A DNA stretch of 64,000 nucleotides from Streptomyces endophytica (GTDB lineage: Bacteria; Actinomycetota; Actinomycetes; Streptomycetales; Streptomycetaceae), in assembly GCF_026153355.1 (NCBI RefSeq), contig NZ_CP110636.1:5828001-5892000 (forward strand). Direction: 5' to 3'. Below the pieces are notes generated by a model. It saw only the letters and a list, made by a program, of their open reading frames with translations. It was not told where the DNA came from and searched no databases. A program made the position numbers and the translations under genes. This document shows positions 53,350 to 62,938 of this stretch, piece by piece; position 1 is the first letter of the stretch, and each line of letters begins with the position of its first letter.

Positions 53350-53861
53350 TTCGGGTCCCCCTCTGCCCTGATGTACGACGCCATGGCCCGCTCCAGGCGC
53401 TCCTTCGCCCGGCGGCAGTGGTAGTCGACGGTGCTGTTGGTCACGCCCAGGTACCAGCCGATCTCGCAGGTCTCGCAGCGCAGCACGTACCGCAGCACGA
53501 TGACGTCGAACTGGCGCGGCGGCAGGCTGCACAGCGCGCGGTACAGGCCGGTCTCGCCGCGCAGCAACGCCAGTCGCTTCCGGAATCCGCCCAGTTGCTC
53601 GGATATGACGACCCGGCGCAGGATGGCCCAGGTCTGCTGCTGGAGGTTGCTCTCCTCCAGGAGGGCGTCCCAGTGGCGCAGGATCTCCAGGAACGCCCGG
53701 TGCACCGCCTCCTCGGCGGCGTCGTTGCCGTCGAGGTGGAGCAGCGCGTACCGGTGGAACGCGTCCTGGTTCGCCAGGTAGAGCGCCTCGAATTCCAACG
53801 GCAGGGGCAGTACCGCCTCCGCCACCGGGCTGCCGTCCTCCGCATGGACATCTTCGGTCAT
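53346..53861 (-). CDS. ECF-type RNA polymerase sigma factor
   Basis: A 171-residue protein with AGAGGA before the ATG. Region 2 is at about residues 22-90 (FEALYLANQDAFHRYALLHL, AAEEAVHRAFLEILRHWDAL). Region 4 is at about 115-165 (YRALCSLPPRQFDVIVLRYV, CEIGWYLGVTNSTVDYHCRR, AKERLERAM). The LPPRQ and HTH features fit an ECF factor. The first gene of a three-gene operon, it is divergent from the amino-acid permease gene. The target promoters are unknown. Confidence 0.88.
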   Translation of the reverse strand: MTEDVHAEDGSPVAEAVLPLPLEFEALYLANQDAFHRYALLHLDGNDAAEEAVHRAFLEILRHWDALLEESNLQQQTWAILRRVVISEQLGGFRKRLALLRGETGLYRALCSLPPRQFDVIVLRYVLRCETCEIGWYLGVTNSTVDYHCRRAKERLERAMASYIRAEGDPK

Positions 53862-54297
53862 GGGTCCTCTTCATTGAGGCTGGGAACGTAAGGGCGAACG
53901 TCAACTCCGGTCGCGCCACCCACTGATGACGCACACTCAACCCGACCGACCGGCCGAACACGCATGCCCGCGCGGCCGAATATCACCCATTGATCACCAT
54001 GCGCTGCGCAGCGTAATGGCCTACCCAGTGGTAGCGGACGGTGAGCTGCCACTTCCCCGCCGGCGCCCCGCAAGGGTCTACACCTTTTTTCAGCAAGCAG
54101 TGACACAACTCACAGGCGCACACCGCCCTTCCGGCGGTATCCGGCCACGCGCCACCGTGCCGCCCACCTGACGTGTCACCCCCTTCACCCGCTGTAGGCG
54201 AACGGTCCGAATAGTGGGCGTTCACGTCATACGGGCAGGTCGGGCCCCCAGACTTTTCCGGCTCACCGAACGTCTCACCCAATGAACAGGCACGACC
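53862..54297. other. Divergent promoter region, sigma factor / permease
   Basis: No gene is seen. The region is less GC-rich than its surroundings. It contains a perfect 12-base palindrome CGCTGCGCAGCG (54002-54013) and a T-rich patch near 54084-54090. It should hold promoters for both directions. Confidence 0.5.
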
Positions 54298-55710
54298 ATG
54301 ACGCGGACAACCACCCGGTCACCCCAGGACTCCCCGGAGGCCGGGCAGCACGACGAGTCCGTGCTGTCGCACGGCCTCAAGCAGCGTCATCTGTCGATGA
54401 TCGCGCTCGGCGGCGTCATCGGCGCGGGGCTCTTCGTGGGCTCCGGAGCCGGTATCGCCGCGGCCGGGCCGGCCATCGTGCTGCTCTTCATCGGGGCCGG
54501 CGCACTGGTCATGCTGATCATGCGGATGCTCGGCGAGATGTCCGCCGCCCGGCCCTCCACCGGCTCGTTCTCGGTCCACGCGGAGCAGGAGCTCGGCTCC
54601 TGGGCGGGAGCCACCTCGGGCTGGATGTACTGGCTGATGCTCTGCGCCGGCGTGGCCGCCGAGGCCACCGCGGCGGGCACGATCATGCACACCTGGGTGC
54701 CGTTCCTCCCCGCCTACGGCTGGGTGGCGGTCTTCATGGCGTTCTTCTGCGCCAGCAACCTCACCGCGGTCAAGAACTTCGGGGAGTTCGAGTTCTGGTT
54801 CGCCGCCATCAAGGTCGCCACGATCGTGGCCTTCCTGGTGCTGGGTGTACTGGGCATCCTCGGGGTGTTCGGCAACCCGCCCGGAACCCGCCACCTCACC
54901 GGCCACGGCGGTTTCTTCCCGACCGGCGCCGCCGGCCTCGCCGCCGGTCTGCTCACCACCATCTCCGGGTTCGCCGGGCTGGAGACCGTCACCATCGCGG
55001 CGGCGGAGTCCGACCATCCGAGCCGGAACGTGGCCCGCGCCGTCCGCACCGCCGTCTGGCGCATCGCCGTCTTCTACATCGGCTCCATGGCCGTGGTCGT
55101 CACCCTGGTGCCGTGGAACGACCCGAAGGTCGCCACCCAGGGCCCGTACGTCACCGTGCTCGACCTGCTCGGCATCCCGGCCGCCGGCACGATCATGCAG
55201 ATCGTGGTGCTGGTGGCGCTGCTCTCCGCGATGAACGCCAACATCTACGGCTCGTCGCGCATGGCGTACTCCCTCGTCAACCGGGGCCAGGGACCGCGCT
55301 TCCTGAGCCGGGTCACCCGGGGCGTGCCGGCCGCGGCGGTACTGGCCTCCTGCGCCTTCGGCTTCGCCGCCGTGATCGCCGGGATCATCTGGCCGACCAC
55401 CGTGTTCGCCTGGCTGCTGAACATCGCCGGCTGCGCGGTGCTGGTCGTCTGGTCCATCGTCTGCCTCACCCAGCTGAGGATGCGCCGCCGTCTGGAGCGC
55501 GAGGCGCCCGAGCTGCTCTCCGTACGGATGTGGGGCTTCCCCTACCTGACCTGGCTGGCGTTCGCCGCCATCCTCGGCATCTTCGCCGTGATGGCCGCCT
55601 CGCCGGACGGCCGCCAACAGCTCGCCGGCACCGCCGCCGTGGTCGCGGCACTGGCCGCCGCCGGGCACCTCAAGCAGCGCCGGGACCGGCGGAGGGCAAC
55701 CAGCGACTGA
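54298..55710 (+). CDS. APC-family amino-acid permease
   Basis: A 470-residue protein with about 12 membrane segments. The N-terminus has the amino-acid transporter (AAT) signature: KQRHLSMIALGGVIGAGLFV with GSGAGIAAAGPAIVLLF, followed by RMLGEMSAARPSTGSFSVHA. Later parts are FAGLETVTIAAAESDHPSRN and SAMNANIYGSSRMAYSLVNR, both typical of GabP/ProY-like permeases. It should import an amino acid or related amine with protons. It is monocistronic, ends in a bidirectional hairpin and is divergent from the sigma factor operon. The substrate cannot be told from sequence. Confidence 0.92.
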   Translation: MTRTTTRSPQDSPEAGQHDESVLSHGLKQRHLSMIALGGVIGAGLFVGSGAGIAAAGPAIVLLFIGAGALVMLIMRMLGEMSAARPSTGSFSVHAEQELGSWAGATSGWMYWLMLCAGVAAEATAAGTIMHTWVPFLPAYGWVAVFMAFFCASNLTAVKNFGEFEFWFAAIKVATIVAFLVLGVLGILGVFGNPPGTRHLTGHGGFFPTGAAGLAAGLLTTISGFAGLETVTIAAAESDHPSRNVARAVRTAVWRIAVFYIGSMAVVVTLVPWNDPKVATQGPYVTVLDLLGIPAAGTIMQIVVLVALLSAMNANIYGSSRMAYSLVNRGQGPRFLSRVTRGVPAAAVLASCAFGFAAVIAGIIWPTTVFAWLLNIAGCAVLVVWSIVCLTQLRMRRRLEREAPELLSVRMWGFPYLTWLAFAAILGIFAVMAASPDGRQQLAGTAAVVAALAAAGHLKQRRDRRRATSD

Positions 55711-55729
55711 GGCCGGGAGGTCCGGCCTC
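55709..55729. terminator. Bidirectional terminator between permease and STAND gene
   Basis: GAGGCCGG and CCGGCCTC form a perfect 8-base stem around GAGGT, starting on the last base of the permease stop and lying 12 bases beyond the end of the convergent STAND gene. Confidence 0.65.
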
Positions 55730-55740
55730 GGGCCCCGGCG

Positions 55741-57941
55741 TCACGCACGCACCTCCGCGATCAGGGCGCGCACGGCCTCCGCCTCGGGCGAGCCCAGCTC
55801 GGTGTAGTGGTGCAGGGCCCGCTCCCAGTGGTGGAGGGCGAGCCGCGGCGCGCCGGCCCGGCAGACCGAGCCGAGACCGCGCCGCGCCCGGGCCTCCTCG
55901 TACCTGCTGCCGCAGGACCGGCTCAGGCGCAGCGCCCGCAGCAGGTGGCGCCGGGCCGACGTCGGGTCGCCGGCCTTGGCGTACGCCTCGCCCAGCCCGT
56001 TGAGCGTCATCGCGGCGTCGAGGTGCATGTCCCGCTCGGCGAAGATCCGCCCGGCCTCCTGGAGGTGGCCGATGGCGTCCGTGGTGCGGCCGAGTTCCAG
56101 CTCCGCCAGCGACATCCCCCGCAGGGTGATGGCACGGTTCCGCTCGGCCGCCAGCCGCTCGTACTGGCGCAGTGCCCGCAGGTGGTCGTCCAGCGCGCCG
56201 GCGAAGTCGCCGGAGTAGTGCCGCACCCAGGCGTGGTTCTCGACCGCGTTCGCGCTGCCGTGTGCGTCACCCGCCGTCTCGAAGTGACCGGCGGCGGCCG
56301 TGTAGTGGGCCGACGCACCCGGCAGGTCACGCTGTTCCAGCAGCGCCAAGCCCAGGCTGTTGTGCAGGATGCCCTGCTCGCGGTGGGCGCCGGCCCGTTC
56401 GGCGGCGGTGAGCGCCACCTCGTGCGTCGCCTGCCACGGCGTCCACGTCTTCGCGAGGAAGAAGTAGCCGCGCAGCGCATCCGCGAGCAGCCAGCTGCGG
56501 GCCGGTGCGGAGGAGTCGGCGGCGGCCCGGCAGATGCCCACCAGGTTGTCCAGTTCCGCGGCCAGCCAGGACAGGGCCTCGGTGCGGGAGGAGATCTCCG
56601 GGGCCGTGCCGGGCGGGAGCCCGTGTTCGTCCTGAAGGCGGTAGCGGTGCGGTGACAGCACCCGGTCGGCGCGGTCGGCGGTGGCCAGGTAGTGATCGAC
56701 CAGCCGGTCGACGGCCGCCCGGCGCACCGCCGCCGGGAGGTCCTCCTCGGCCCTCTCCCGGGCGTAGTCGTGGACCAGACCGTGCAGCCGATAACGCCCG
56801 CGCTCCTCCTCCTGCACCATGTGGGCGGCGCACAGGCCCTCCAGCAGGCGGCGGACCCGGGCGAGCGGCAGATCGACGAGCGCGGCGGCGGCGTGCAGGC
56901 CCAGCCGCGGTCCGGGGTGGACACCGCACAGTGCGAACAGCCGCCGCTGCTCGTCGTCGAGATCGCGGTACGAGACCGCCAGCACCGAGGTCATCCGCCG
57001 TTCCCCGTCGTCGAGTTCGTCCAGCCTGCTCTGTTCGTCCGCCAGCCACCCGGCCAGGTCGGCGAAGGCGGCCGGTGGCCGGCCGCGCACCCGGGCCGCC
57101 GCGATGCGCAGCGCCAGTGGAAGCCCTCCGCACCGCTCGGCGATCCGCGCCGCGGGCCGGGCCAGCTCCTCGCCGGCCGGTCCGGCCGTCGCGGCGCCGG
57201 GGCGCGCGGACACCTCCAGGAGCAGCCGGACGGCGGCGTCATGCGGCAGCACGTCGAGGGTCATGCGGTGGGCTTCGTCCACCGCGGGGAGCTGCCGTCT
57301 GCTGGAGACCAGCACCCTGCTCGCGCCGGGTGGCGGCAGCATCGGGTGGACCTGTTCGCTGTCGTGGGCGTTGTCCAGCACGACGAGCACGGTCTGCTCC
57401 GCCAGGTGCCGGCGGTAGAGGGCGGCGCGGTCCTCGGCATGCACCGGAACAGCCGCTTCCGGAACGCCCAGTTGGTGCAGCAGGCGTCCGAGCGCCTCCC
57501 CGGGTGTCAGCGGAGGTGAGCCCGCGTCGTGGCCGCGCAGATCGACGTAGAGGAGGCCGCCGGGGAACTGCCGTTGCCGGCGCGCGGCGTGCGCGGCCTG
57601 GATCAGGAGCTCGCTCTTTCCCACGCCGCCCGGGCCCGTCACCAGGCAGACGGCCGGGCCGGCCGAACCGTCCCCGGTGTCCAGGGCCGCCTTCAGGGAA
57701 GCCAGTTCCGCCTCGTGGCCGACGTGGACCGACGACGGCGACGGCAGCGCGCTGGAGGGCGTGCCCACGGGCTGCTGCGCGAGGGTGACGGTCACCTGCC
57801 CGCCCTGGATCACCGGGCCGTGGAAGACGCCCCCCGAGACGGCGTTGTGCACTCCGCCCGGTGCCCCCGGGGTGCCGGACGCGGCCACCGGCTGTCCCGG
57901 CGGGCATCCCGGCCGGCACCGTCCGCCTCGCTCGGGCTCAT
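55741..57941 (-). CDS. STAND (NB-ARC) NTPase with RHIM-like motif and TPR tail
   Basis: About 733 residues. I place the start at ATG 57941 (GGAGGGAG upstream) with one missing base near 57864-57868; as written the frame opens only upstream, antisense to codon bias, or at the GTG at 57852. Order: N-terminal motif VSGGVFHGPVIQGGQVTVTL, NB-ARC (Walker A VTGPGGVGKSELLIQAAHAA, Walker B QTVLVVLDNAHDSEQVH, RVLVSSRRQLP, GLPLALRIAAARV), winged helix (MTSVLAVSYRDLDDEQRRLF), then TPRs (GILHNSLGLALLEQRDLPGA, AMTLNGLGEAYAKAGDPTSA). It is the last of four genes starting with the TIR protein; 41 bases separate it from the gene before. Confidence 0.82.
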
Positions 57942-57982
57942 CCGCCCACTCCCTCCGGGGGCCCGCTCGTCGTCGAACCGGA

Positions 57983-59887
57983 TCACAGGATCCCACCCAG
58001 CCACCGCACACAGACCAGGGCGACCCGGAGGAACTCGTCCGCCTCCGGCGATCCGGGCGCGGGCGGCGGCCGGTGCTCCCTGCCCACGGCGAAGGCGTGC
58101 CGGACGCCCTGGGCGTTGGGCATCCCGAACTCCTGGGCGCGGCACAGGACTTCACGGGCCGCCGTCACCCGCACGCCCTCGGACAGCAGCCGGTAGCGCA
58201 GCGCGTCGAGGCAGAAGCGGGAGGCGAGCCAGGCATCCCGCACCGGGTCCGTGCGCTGCCGGTCGGCCGCCGTCAGCCGGGTCCACAGCACGCTCTCCGC
58301 GTTCTGCGCCCAGAAGCGGGCCTCGCCCACCACCTCCGGGACGGCCGGCCAGGTCAGCCCGGCCTCCTCCAGCGTGCCCAGGATCGGGAGGCGTTCCGCC
58401 AGCAGACGGCAGGCGACCAGCGGGGCGCGCGCCGGCCCGGCCGGCTCGGTGATGTTCACGCGCAGGGTGGCCAGGTGCCGGTTCATGGCCGCGGCCAGCG
58501 CGTACCAGCGCTCCTGGCACGGGTCGTCGTCGATGACGACGGTGATGTCGATGTCGCTGAAACGGCTGACGGCGGCCGGGTCGAGCGCCGATCCGGTGAG
58601 GACGGCGGCCAGGACACCCGGCCGGTCCCGCAGCACGTCGCGTGCCCAGGCCGCGATGTCCGTCGGCGGCAGGAACGCGGGGCGGACGGGGCCGGGTTCG
58701 GCCACCGGCCGCACGGCGCCGGAGGTTTCCCCGTCCGCCCGAACCAGCCGTACGGTCCGGCCGGCTCCCAGCATCGAGCGCAACGCCGCCGAGATCGCGC
58801 TCCGTTGAAGGGGCGTGGCGGGATGCGGGTCATCGTGTTCCACGACGATCTCGTCCCCCTCCCGGGCGACCCGGGTGACACCGAGGTCCAGTTGCCGGCA
58901 GAGCTTCGCCACATCGATGGGCCGTACGCCGCGGCCGTCGGGCTCGGCCAGCAGCGCGTGCTGGGTGCGCGCGGCGAGCAGCTGCAGTCGTGGGCCGGGC
59001 CGCCGGCAGTCGCAGGGTCCGTCGATCCAGCGGCCCTTGTCGCCGTTCACATAGCGCAGCAGCGGCATGGCGCGGTTGACCAGCGGCGTCACCGCGATGT
59101 CCCCGACAGCGCCGGGCGGCAGCGGGTCCCCGGCGTCTCCCACCACCTCCAGGTACGCCCCGGTCTCCTCGACGTGATAGGTGCCGGTCTCGCCGCACTC
59201 GTGCGCGACGATGCCGGCTTCGGCCAGTGTGTAGAGGGCGGTGGCCGGGCAGTCGAAGGTCTCCCGGATGCGCTCCCGCAGGTCCGGGGTGAACTGCTCA
59301 CCGGACAGCACGACCAGCCGCGGTCCGACACCGCACGACGGGCCGAGGCGATCGCACAGGGCCGCCATCACGCTCGGCATCACGGTGACCACCTGGCCGT
59401 GCAATTCCCTCGCCACGGAACGGAATTCGGCGTCCGGCAGCTGCCAGGCGCGGCTGAGATTCCACTTGACCAGCCGGGCGCCGGGCGGGTCCGCTGCGAC
59501 CGAGGCCCGGGAGGTCGACGCCAGATGGAGCGTCAGGTGCGTGATCGAGGGCGCGGTCTGCGCGCCGAGGTGGCGCCGTACATGCCGTAGCAACGCGGCG
59601 AGTTCCGCTTGCTGCGCCGCCTCGTCGACGACGACCTCCAGAGGTACGCCGGTCGTTCCGGTGGTCTGCACCCGCCGCCACCGGCGGGCGTCCCCCTCGG
59701 CCGACCACAGGCGCGGCCGCTCGGTCCTGACGTCCGTGCGGCGCAGCAGCGGCAGACGGCGCAGCGTGGCGACCGCGTCCTCGCCGGAGAACGGCCCCGG
59801 CGGGATCAGCGTCTGGTAGTGGGGAACGTGCCGGCGGGCGTGGTCGAGCAGTTCGGCGAGCACCGTCGGCGCGGGCGGGCCGGTCAT
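57983..59887 (-). CDS. Adenylate-forming (PaaK-like) and nucleotidyltransferase fusion
   Basis: A 634-residue protein whose ATG overlaps the previous stop (ATGA). Residues about 5-350 resemble phenylacetate-CoA ligase-type adenylate-forming enzymes: VQTTGTTGVPLEVVVDEAAQ (nucleotide loop, 75-80), LVVLSGEQFTPDLRERIRET, ALYTLAEAGIVAHECGETGT, and LLRYVNGDKGRW (277-287). From about 420, a nucleotidyltransferase fold appears: LTGSALDPAAVSRFSDIDIT with the GS and DxD motif, followed by a helical part with ARFWAQNAESVLWTRLTAAD. I know of no standard family with this fusion. It may activate an acid or transfer a nucleotide in signalling. Confidence 0.78.
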   Translation of the reverse strand: MTGPPAPTVLAELLDHARRHVPHYQTLIPPGPFSGEDAVATLRRLPLLRRTDVRTERPRLWSAEGDARRWRRVQTTGTTGVPLEVVVDEAAQQAELAALLRHVRRHLGAQTAPSITHLTLHLASTSRASVAADPPGARLVKWNLSRAWQLPDAEFRSVARELHGQVVTVMPSVMAALCDRLGPSCGVGPRLVVLSGEQFTPDLRERIRETFDCPATALYTLAEAGIVAHECGETGTYHVEETGAYLEVVGDAGDPLPPGAVGDIAVTPLVNRAMPLLRYVNGDKGRWIDGPCDCRRPGPRLQLLAARTQHALLAEPDGRGVRPIDVAKLCRQLDLGVTRVAREGDEIVVEHDDPHPATPLQRSAISAALRSMLGAGRTVRLVRADGETSGAVRPVAEPGPVRPAFLPPTDIAAWARDVLRDRPGVLAAVLTGSALDPAAVSRFSDIDITVVIDDDPCQERWYALAAAMNRHLATLRVNITEPAGPARAPLVACRLLAERLPILGTLEEAGLTWPAVPEVVGEARFWAQNAESVLWTRLTAADRQRTDPVRDAWLASRFCLDALRYRLLSEGVRVTAAREVLCRAQEFGMPNAQGVRHAFAVGREHRPPPAPGSPEADEFLRVALVCVRWLGGIL

Positions 59888-60327
59888 CCCGGAAGCCAAT
59901 CGGCCGCTTCCTGGTCGACCTCGGCGAGGAAGCCGGACAGCTCCTGGATGTCGTGACCGCCGGCGGCCCAGAACTCGGCGAGCGCGGCGGGACCGCTCTC
60001 CTCACCGGGTTCACCGGCCACCGGCGCGTGCAGTGCGTGGGCCCGGTAGTTGACCATCCTGACCAGCCGCAGCAGGTCCGCGGTGTCGCCGCCCTCGGCG
60101 GCCCAGCGGCTGCGCAGTTCGGCGAAGGCCTCCGCGCCGCCCGGCACCGCATCGGCCGACCGTGAGGCGTGCACCAGCAGGCGCAGATGGCCGCGCAGCA
60201 GCACCCCGGTCCGTTTGCTCATCCGGGCGGGGACGGCCTGCAGGAACGCCTCGCGCAGATAGTCCGGGAGTTCGGCGGCACGGAGCGTCGACCGCATCAC
60301 CCGTACCGGCGTCCTGCGTCCGATCAC
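59884..60327 (-). CDS. 147-residue helical protein coupled to the TIR-STAND gene
   Basis: The GTG at 60327 overlaps the TIR-STAND stop (GTGA) and has GGAGGG upstream; the stop overlaps the next start (ATGA). The protein is nearly all helical: RSTLRAAELPDYLREAFLQA, SKRTGVLLRGHLRLLVHASR, LLRLVRMVNYRAHALHAPV, ALAEFWAAGGHDIQELSGFL, and an acidic end. It has no membrane segment. Conserved coupling with both neighbours suggests it is a partner of one of them, such as an adaptor or inhibitor. The family is unknown to me. Confidence 0.65.
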   Translation of the reverse strand: MIGRRTPVRVMRSTLRAAELPDYLREAFLQAVPARMSKRTGVLLRGHLRLLVHASRSADAVPGGAEAFAELRSRWAAEGGDTADLLRLVRMVNYRAHALHAPVAGEPGEESGPAALAEFWAAGGHDIQELSGFLAEVDQEAADWLPG

Positions 60328-62726
60328 CGGGACTCGCCCTCCGCCGTCCGGCCGCCGGCCGTGGACCGGGTGGCCTGCTGGAGGTTCTCCAGCCGCCACA
60401 GCATCCGGTCGACGGCCTTGCGCACCGCGGGGTCCCGGGCCGGCTCCGCGGCGGCCTGCCGGGCCAGCTCCAGCGCCCGGGCCGGCAGGCGCAACCGCTC
60501 GTACACGAGGGCGAGTCCGTGCAGGGCGCGGGGCAGGTCGATGGTCAGGGACAGGGCGCGCATCTCGCTCACCGTGCGCTCCAGGCTGCGCGCCGCGGCT
60601 TCGGGCGGACCGAGGCGTGCCTCGCACATCGCCAGGCTCGCCTCCGTGTCGAGCCGGTGCCGGGCATCGGCGCGCCCGTCGCCGGCCGCCAGCGCGGTGC
60701 GGTACGCCGCGGCGGCCTCCTCGTACCGTCCGCGCCGCAGATGGACGTTGCCCTCCAGCTTGTGCGCGATCAGCAGGCCCGCGGCATCGCCCTCGCGGCC
60801 GCGCAGCGCGATGCAGATCCCCAGCTCGTGCAGCGTCGACCGGTCGTCCTCCTGCAGGTATGACAGGAAGGCCCGCTGTCCCGCGAGTTCGGCGCGCAGG
60901 GCCGTGGAGTCGGCCGCTCCGGGGACCGCCTCGCCCTCACGCGCGAGTTGCCAGGCGGACCGGGTGTCGCCGAGCTGGGCGATCTTGCGGGACAGCCGGA
61001 CCCGGAGGCGCACCCGGTCCGTGGTGTCCCCGAGGCGGTCGGACGCCTCGATCAGTGCCTTGGTGAGCAGGACGTACTCCTTCCAGAAGCCACTCGCGTT
61101 CAGCCGGTCCAGCAGCCGGTCCGGGACCGCATCGCGCAGTGCCCGCCACTCGCCGGTTTCCAGGGCCACCAGGGCCACCGGCGCCAGCACCCCCGCGAGC
61201 GATGCCAGCCCGTCGCGCTCCGCGTCGGCTGCCAGCCCCGCCAGTTCGGCGAGGATCTCGTGCAGCGCGGCCCGGCGGACCGACGGCTCCTCGTCGTCCA
61301 GGGCCTGGATGACGAGCTGTGGCACCTCGACCCCGCCGGCCACTTGGACGACGAGGCAGCGCGGCACCAGGTCGGACAGGGCGAGGGTGAACCAGGGCGG
61401 CAGGGCCATGCCGGCCGCGAGCAGATCCGCCAGCGCGACCCGGTCGAGCACCGCGGCGTACGCGAGGGCCTTGCGGTGCACGGCCGGCAGCCGGGCGACG
61501 GCCGTGGACACGAGTTTCCGGGCGGAGAGGACGTCCGACGGGAGGCCGGGGACAAGCAGGGCCGCCGGGACGTAGGCGGTGTGCGCGAGGAAGGTGCGCA
61601 GGGCGAGCGGGTGGGAGAGCACGTCGGCCGGCAGCTGGCCGGCCAACTCCTCGGGTTCGACGGGGAGGTTCGTGCGCTCTGCCATGTGCGCGATGAAGTC
61701 GGTGCCCTCGGCAGCGGACATCGGCGGCACCAGGACGTGACGGGCGTCGGCGGTGTCGACGAGGTGCTCGGCGGCCGTGGCCAGGACCAGGCAGTCCGGA
61801 TGGCCGGCGAAGGCGCGCAGCACGGTGCCCCCGGCCCGGTCCGTGCCGAGGTCGTCCAGCAGCACCAGGAGTGGTTCCGCCGCGACGCGGGCCAGCAGGG
61901 CGGCCAGCGCGTCCGGCCAGTCGTGGAGGTACAGCTCCTCGCCGGTCAGTCCGCGGCCGAAGGTCCGGTCGAGCCAGGCGTTGACCTCCTCCACGAGGTA
62001 GCGCGGCTCGGCGGCCGTGGTGCCGCCCGCGGACAGGGCGAGCACGGTCCGGCCGGCGCGCACGGCGTCCGCGGTGTCGCAGAGCACGTGGGTCTTCCCG
62101 ATGCCGGGGAGTCCGCACAGCACGACCGGTGCCCCGCCCGTCGTCACCGCGGCGCGGGCCGCCGCCACGGCGGAGCTCCGCTGCCAGCCGCTGGCCGGGG
62201 CGTGGAAGGCCGACCGGTAGTCCGCCGCGGGCGGCGGCTGCCCGGCCGGTAACGCCGTCACCGCGGGCTGCGGCGGTCCGGGCGCCTCGCCGCGGATCCC
62301 GGCGCACAGCCGGGTGAAGAAACGGGGTTGGTCCAGTCCGCCACGGAAGTCGCAGTAGGTGAACCGGTCCAGGAAGTCCAGCTGTTCCAGCGCCGCGTCC
62401 GAGGCGTCCGGGAGCAGTACCGGAATCACCCGCATCGAGCGGCCGCTGACCCGGGCCGCGACCGCGAGCCGTACCTCTTCGTTCTGCCACGGGCCGAGGC
62501 CGTGTGGGCCGCACATCGCCAGACAGCACGGGCTGTTGGCCAACGCCTCGTTCTGACGCTCCTGCCAGGGCTCGCCCGCCACCAGGCACCAGTCGTCGAG
62601 GAAGACGTGGAAACCCTCCGCGTGCAGCATCTCGGCGAGCCGGTGCACGGCCGCCAGATCCTTGGCGTTGTAGCTGATGAACGCGTCATAGGCCGACGCC
62701 GCCGGACGGGCTTCGCTCCCCACCAC
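60324..62726 (-). CDS. TIR-STAND-TPR protein
   Basis: About 800 residues from a GTG at 62726 (a second GTG at 62723 is also possible). Residues about 12-150 form a TIR domain: YDAFISYNAKDLAAVHRLAE, HVFLDDWCLVAGEPWQERQN, CLAMCGPHGLGPWQNEEVRL. TIR domains consume NAD+ or make signalling nucleotides. The STAND ATPase has Walker A LCGLPGIGKTHVLCDTADAV (204-223) and Walker B PLLVLLDDLGTDRAG. C-terminal TPRs include EASLAMCEARLGPPEAAARS and RALHGLALVYERLRLPARAL. No frame break. This architecture is found in NLR-like defence or regulatory proteins. It heads a four-gene operon. Confidence 0.85.
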   Translation of the reverse strand: MVGSEARPAASAYDAFISYNAKDLAAVHRLAEMLHAEGFHVFLDDWCLVAGEPWQERQNEALANSPCCLAMCGPHGLGPWQNEEVRLAVAARVSGRSMRVIPVLLPDASDAALEQLDFLDRFTYCDFRGGLDQPRFFTRLCAGIRGEAPGPPQPAVTALPAGQPPPAADYRSAFHAPASGWQRSSAVAAARAAVTTGGAPVVLCGLPGIGKTHVLCDTADAVRAGRTVLALSAGGTTAAEPRYLVEEVNAWLDRTFGRGLTGEELYLHDWPDALAALLARVAAEPLLVLLDDLGTDRAGGTVLRAFAGHPDCLVLATAAEHLVDTADARHVLVPPMSAAEGTDFIAHMAERTNLPVEPEELAGQLPADVLSHPLALRTFLAHTAYVPAALLVPGLPSDVLSARKLVSTAVARLPAVHRKALAYAAVLDRVALADLLAAGMALPPWFTLALSDLVPRCLVVQVAGGVEVPQLVIQALDDEEPSVRRAALHEILAELAGLAADAERDGLASLAGVLAPVALVALETGEWRALRDAVPDRLLDRLNASGFWKEYVLLTKALIEASDRLGDTTDRVRLRVRLSRKIAQLGDTRSAWQLAREGEAVPGAADSTALRAELAGQRAFLSYLQEDDRSTLHELGICIALRGREGDAAGLLIAHKLEGNVHLRRGRYEEAAAAYRTALAAGDGRADARHRLDTEASLAMCEARLGPPEAAARSLERTVSEMRALSLTIDLPRALHGLALVYERLRLPARALELARQAAAEPARDPAVRKAVDRMLWRLENLQQATRSTAGGRTAEGESR

Positions 62727-62938
62727 TCCCCCATCGCACCGCGCAGCTCCACCACCGGTTTCCGGGGCACCACGGAGACGAACGGCGGCGCCCGGCACGG
62801 TGACCCGATTATGCCCGCCAGCGGACCACCAGGTCACCGGTCAACGGGCGGACGCGGCCGCGGAGCGAGCGCCCGGACCGGCCGCGGCCGACCCCCGCCG
62901 GCCGGAAGGGCCCCGCCGGCCGGAAGGGCCCCCGCCCC
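62727..62938. other. Gap between TIR-STAND and ABC transporter genes, with an 18-base direct repeat
   Basis: A 212-base gap upstream of the TIR-STAND gene and downstream of the ABC binding-protein gene. It should hold the operon promoter. An exact 18-base tandem repeat, GCCGGCCGGAAGGGCCCC, lies at 62897-62914 and 62915-62932, right after the binding-protein stop; it can form GGGCCC/GGCCGGCC hairpins and may act as a terminator. Confidence 0.55.
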
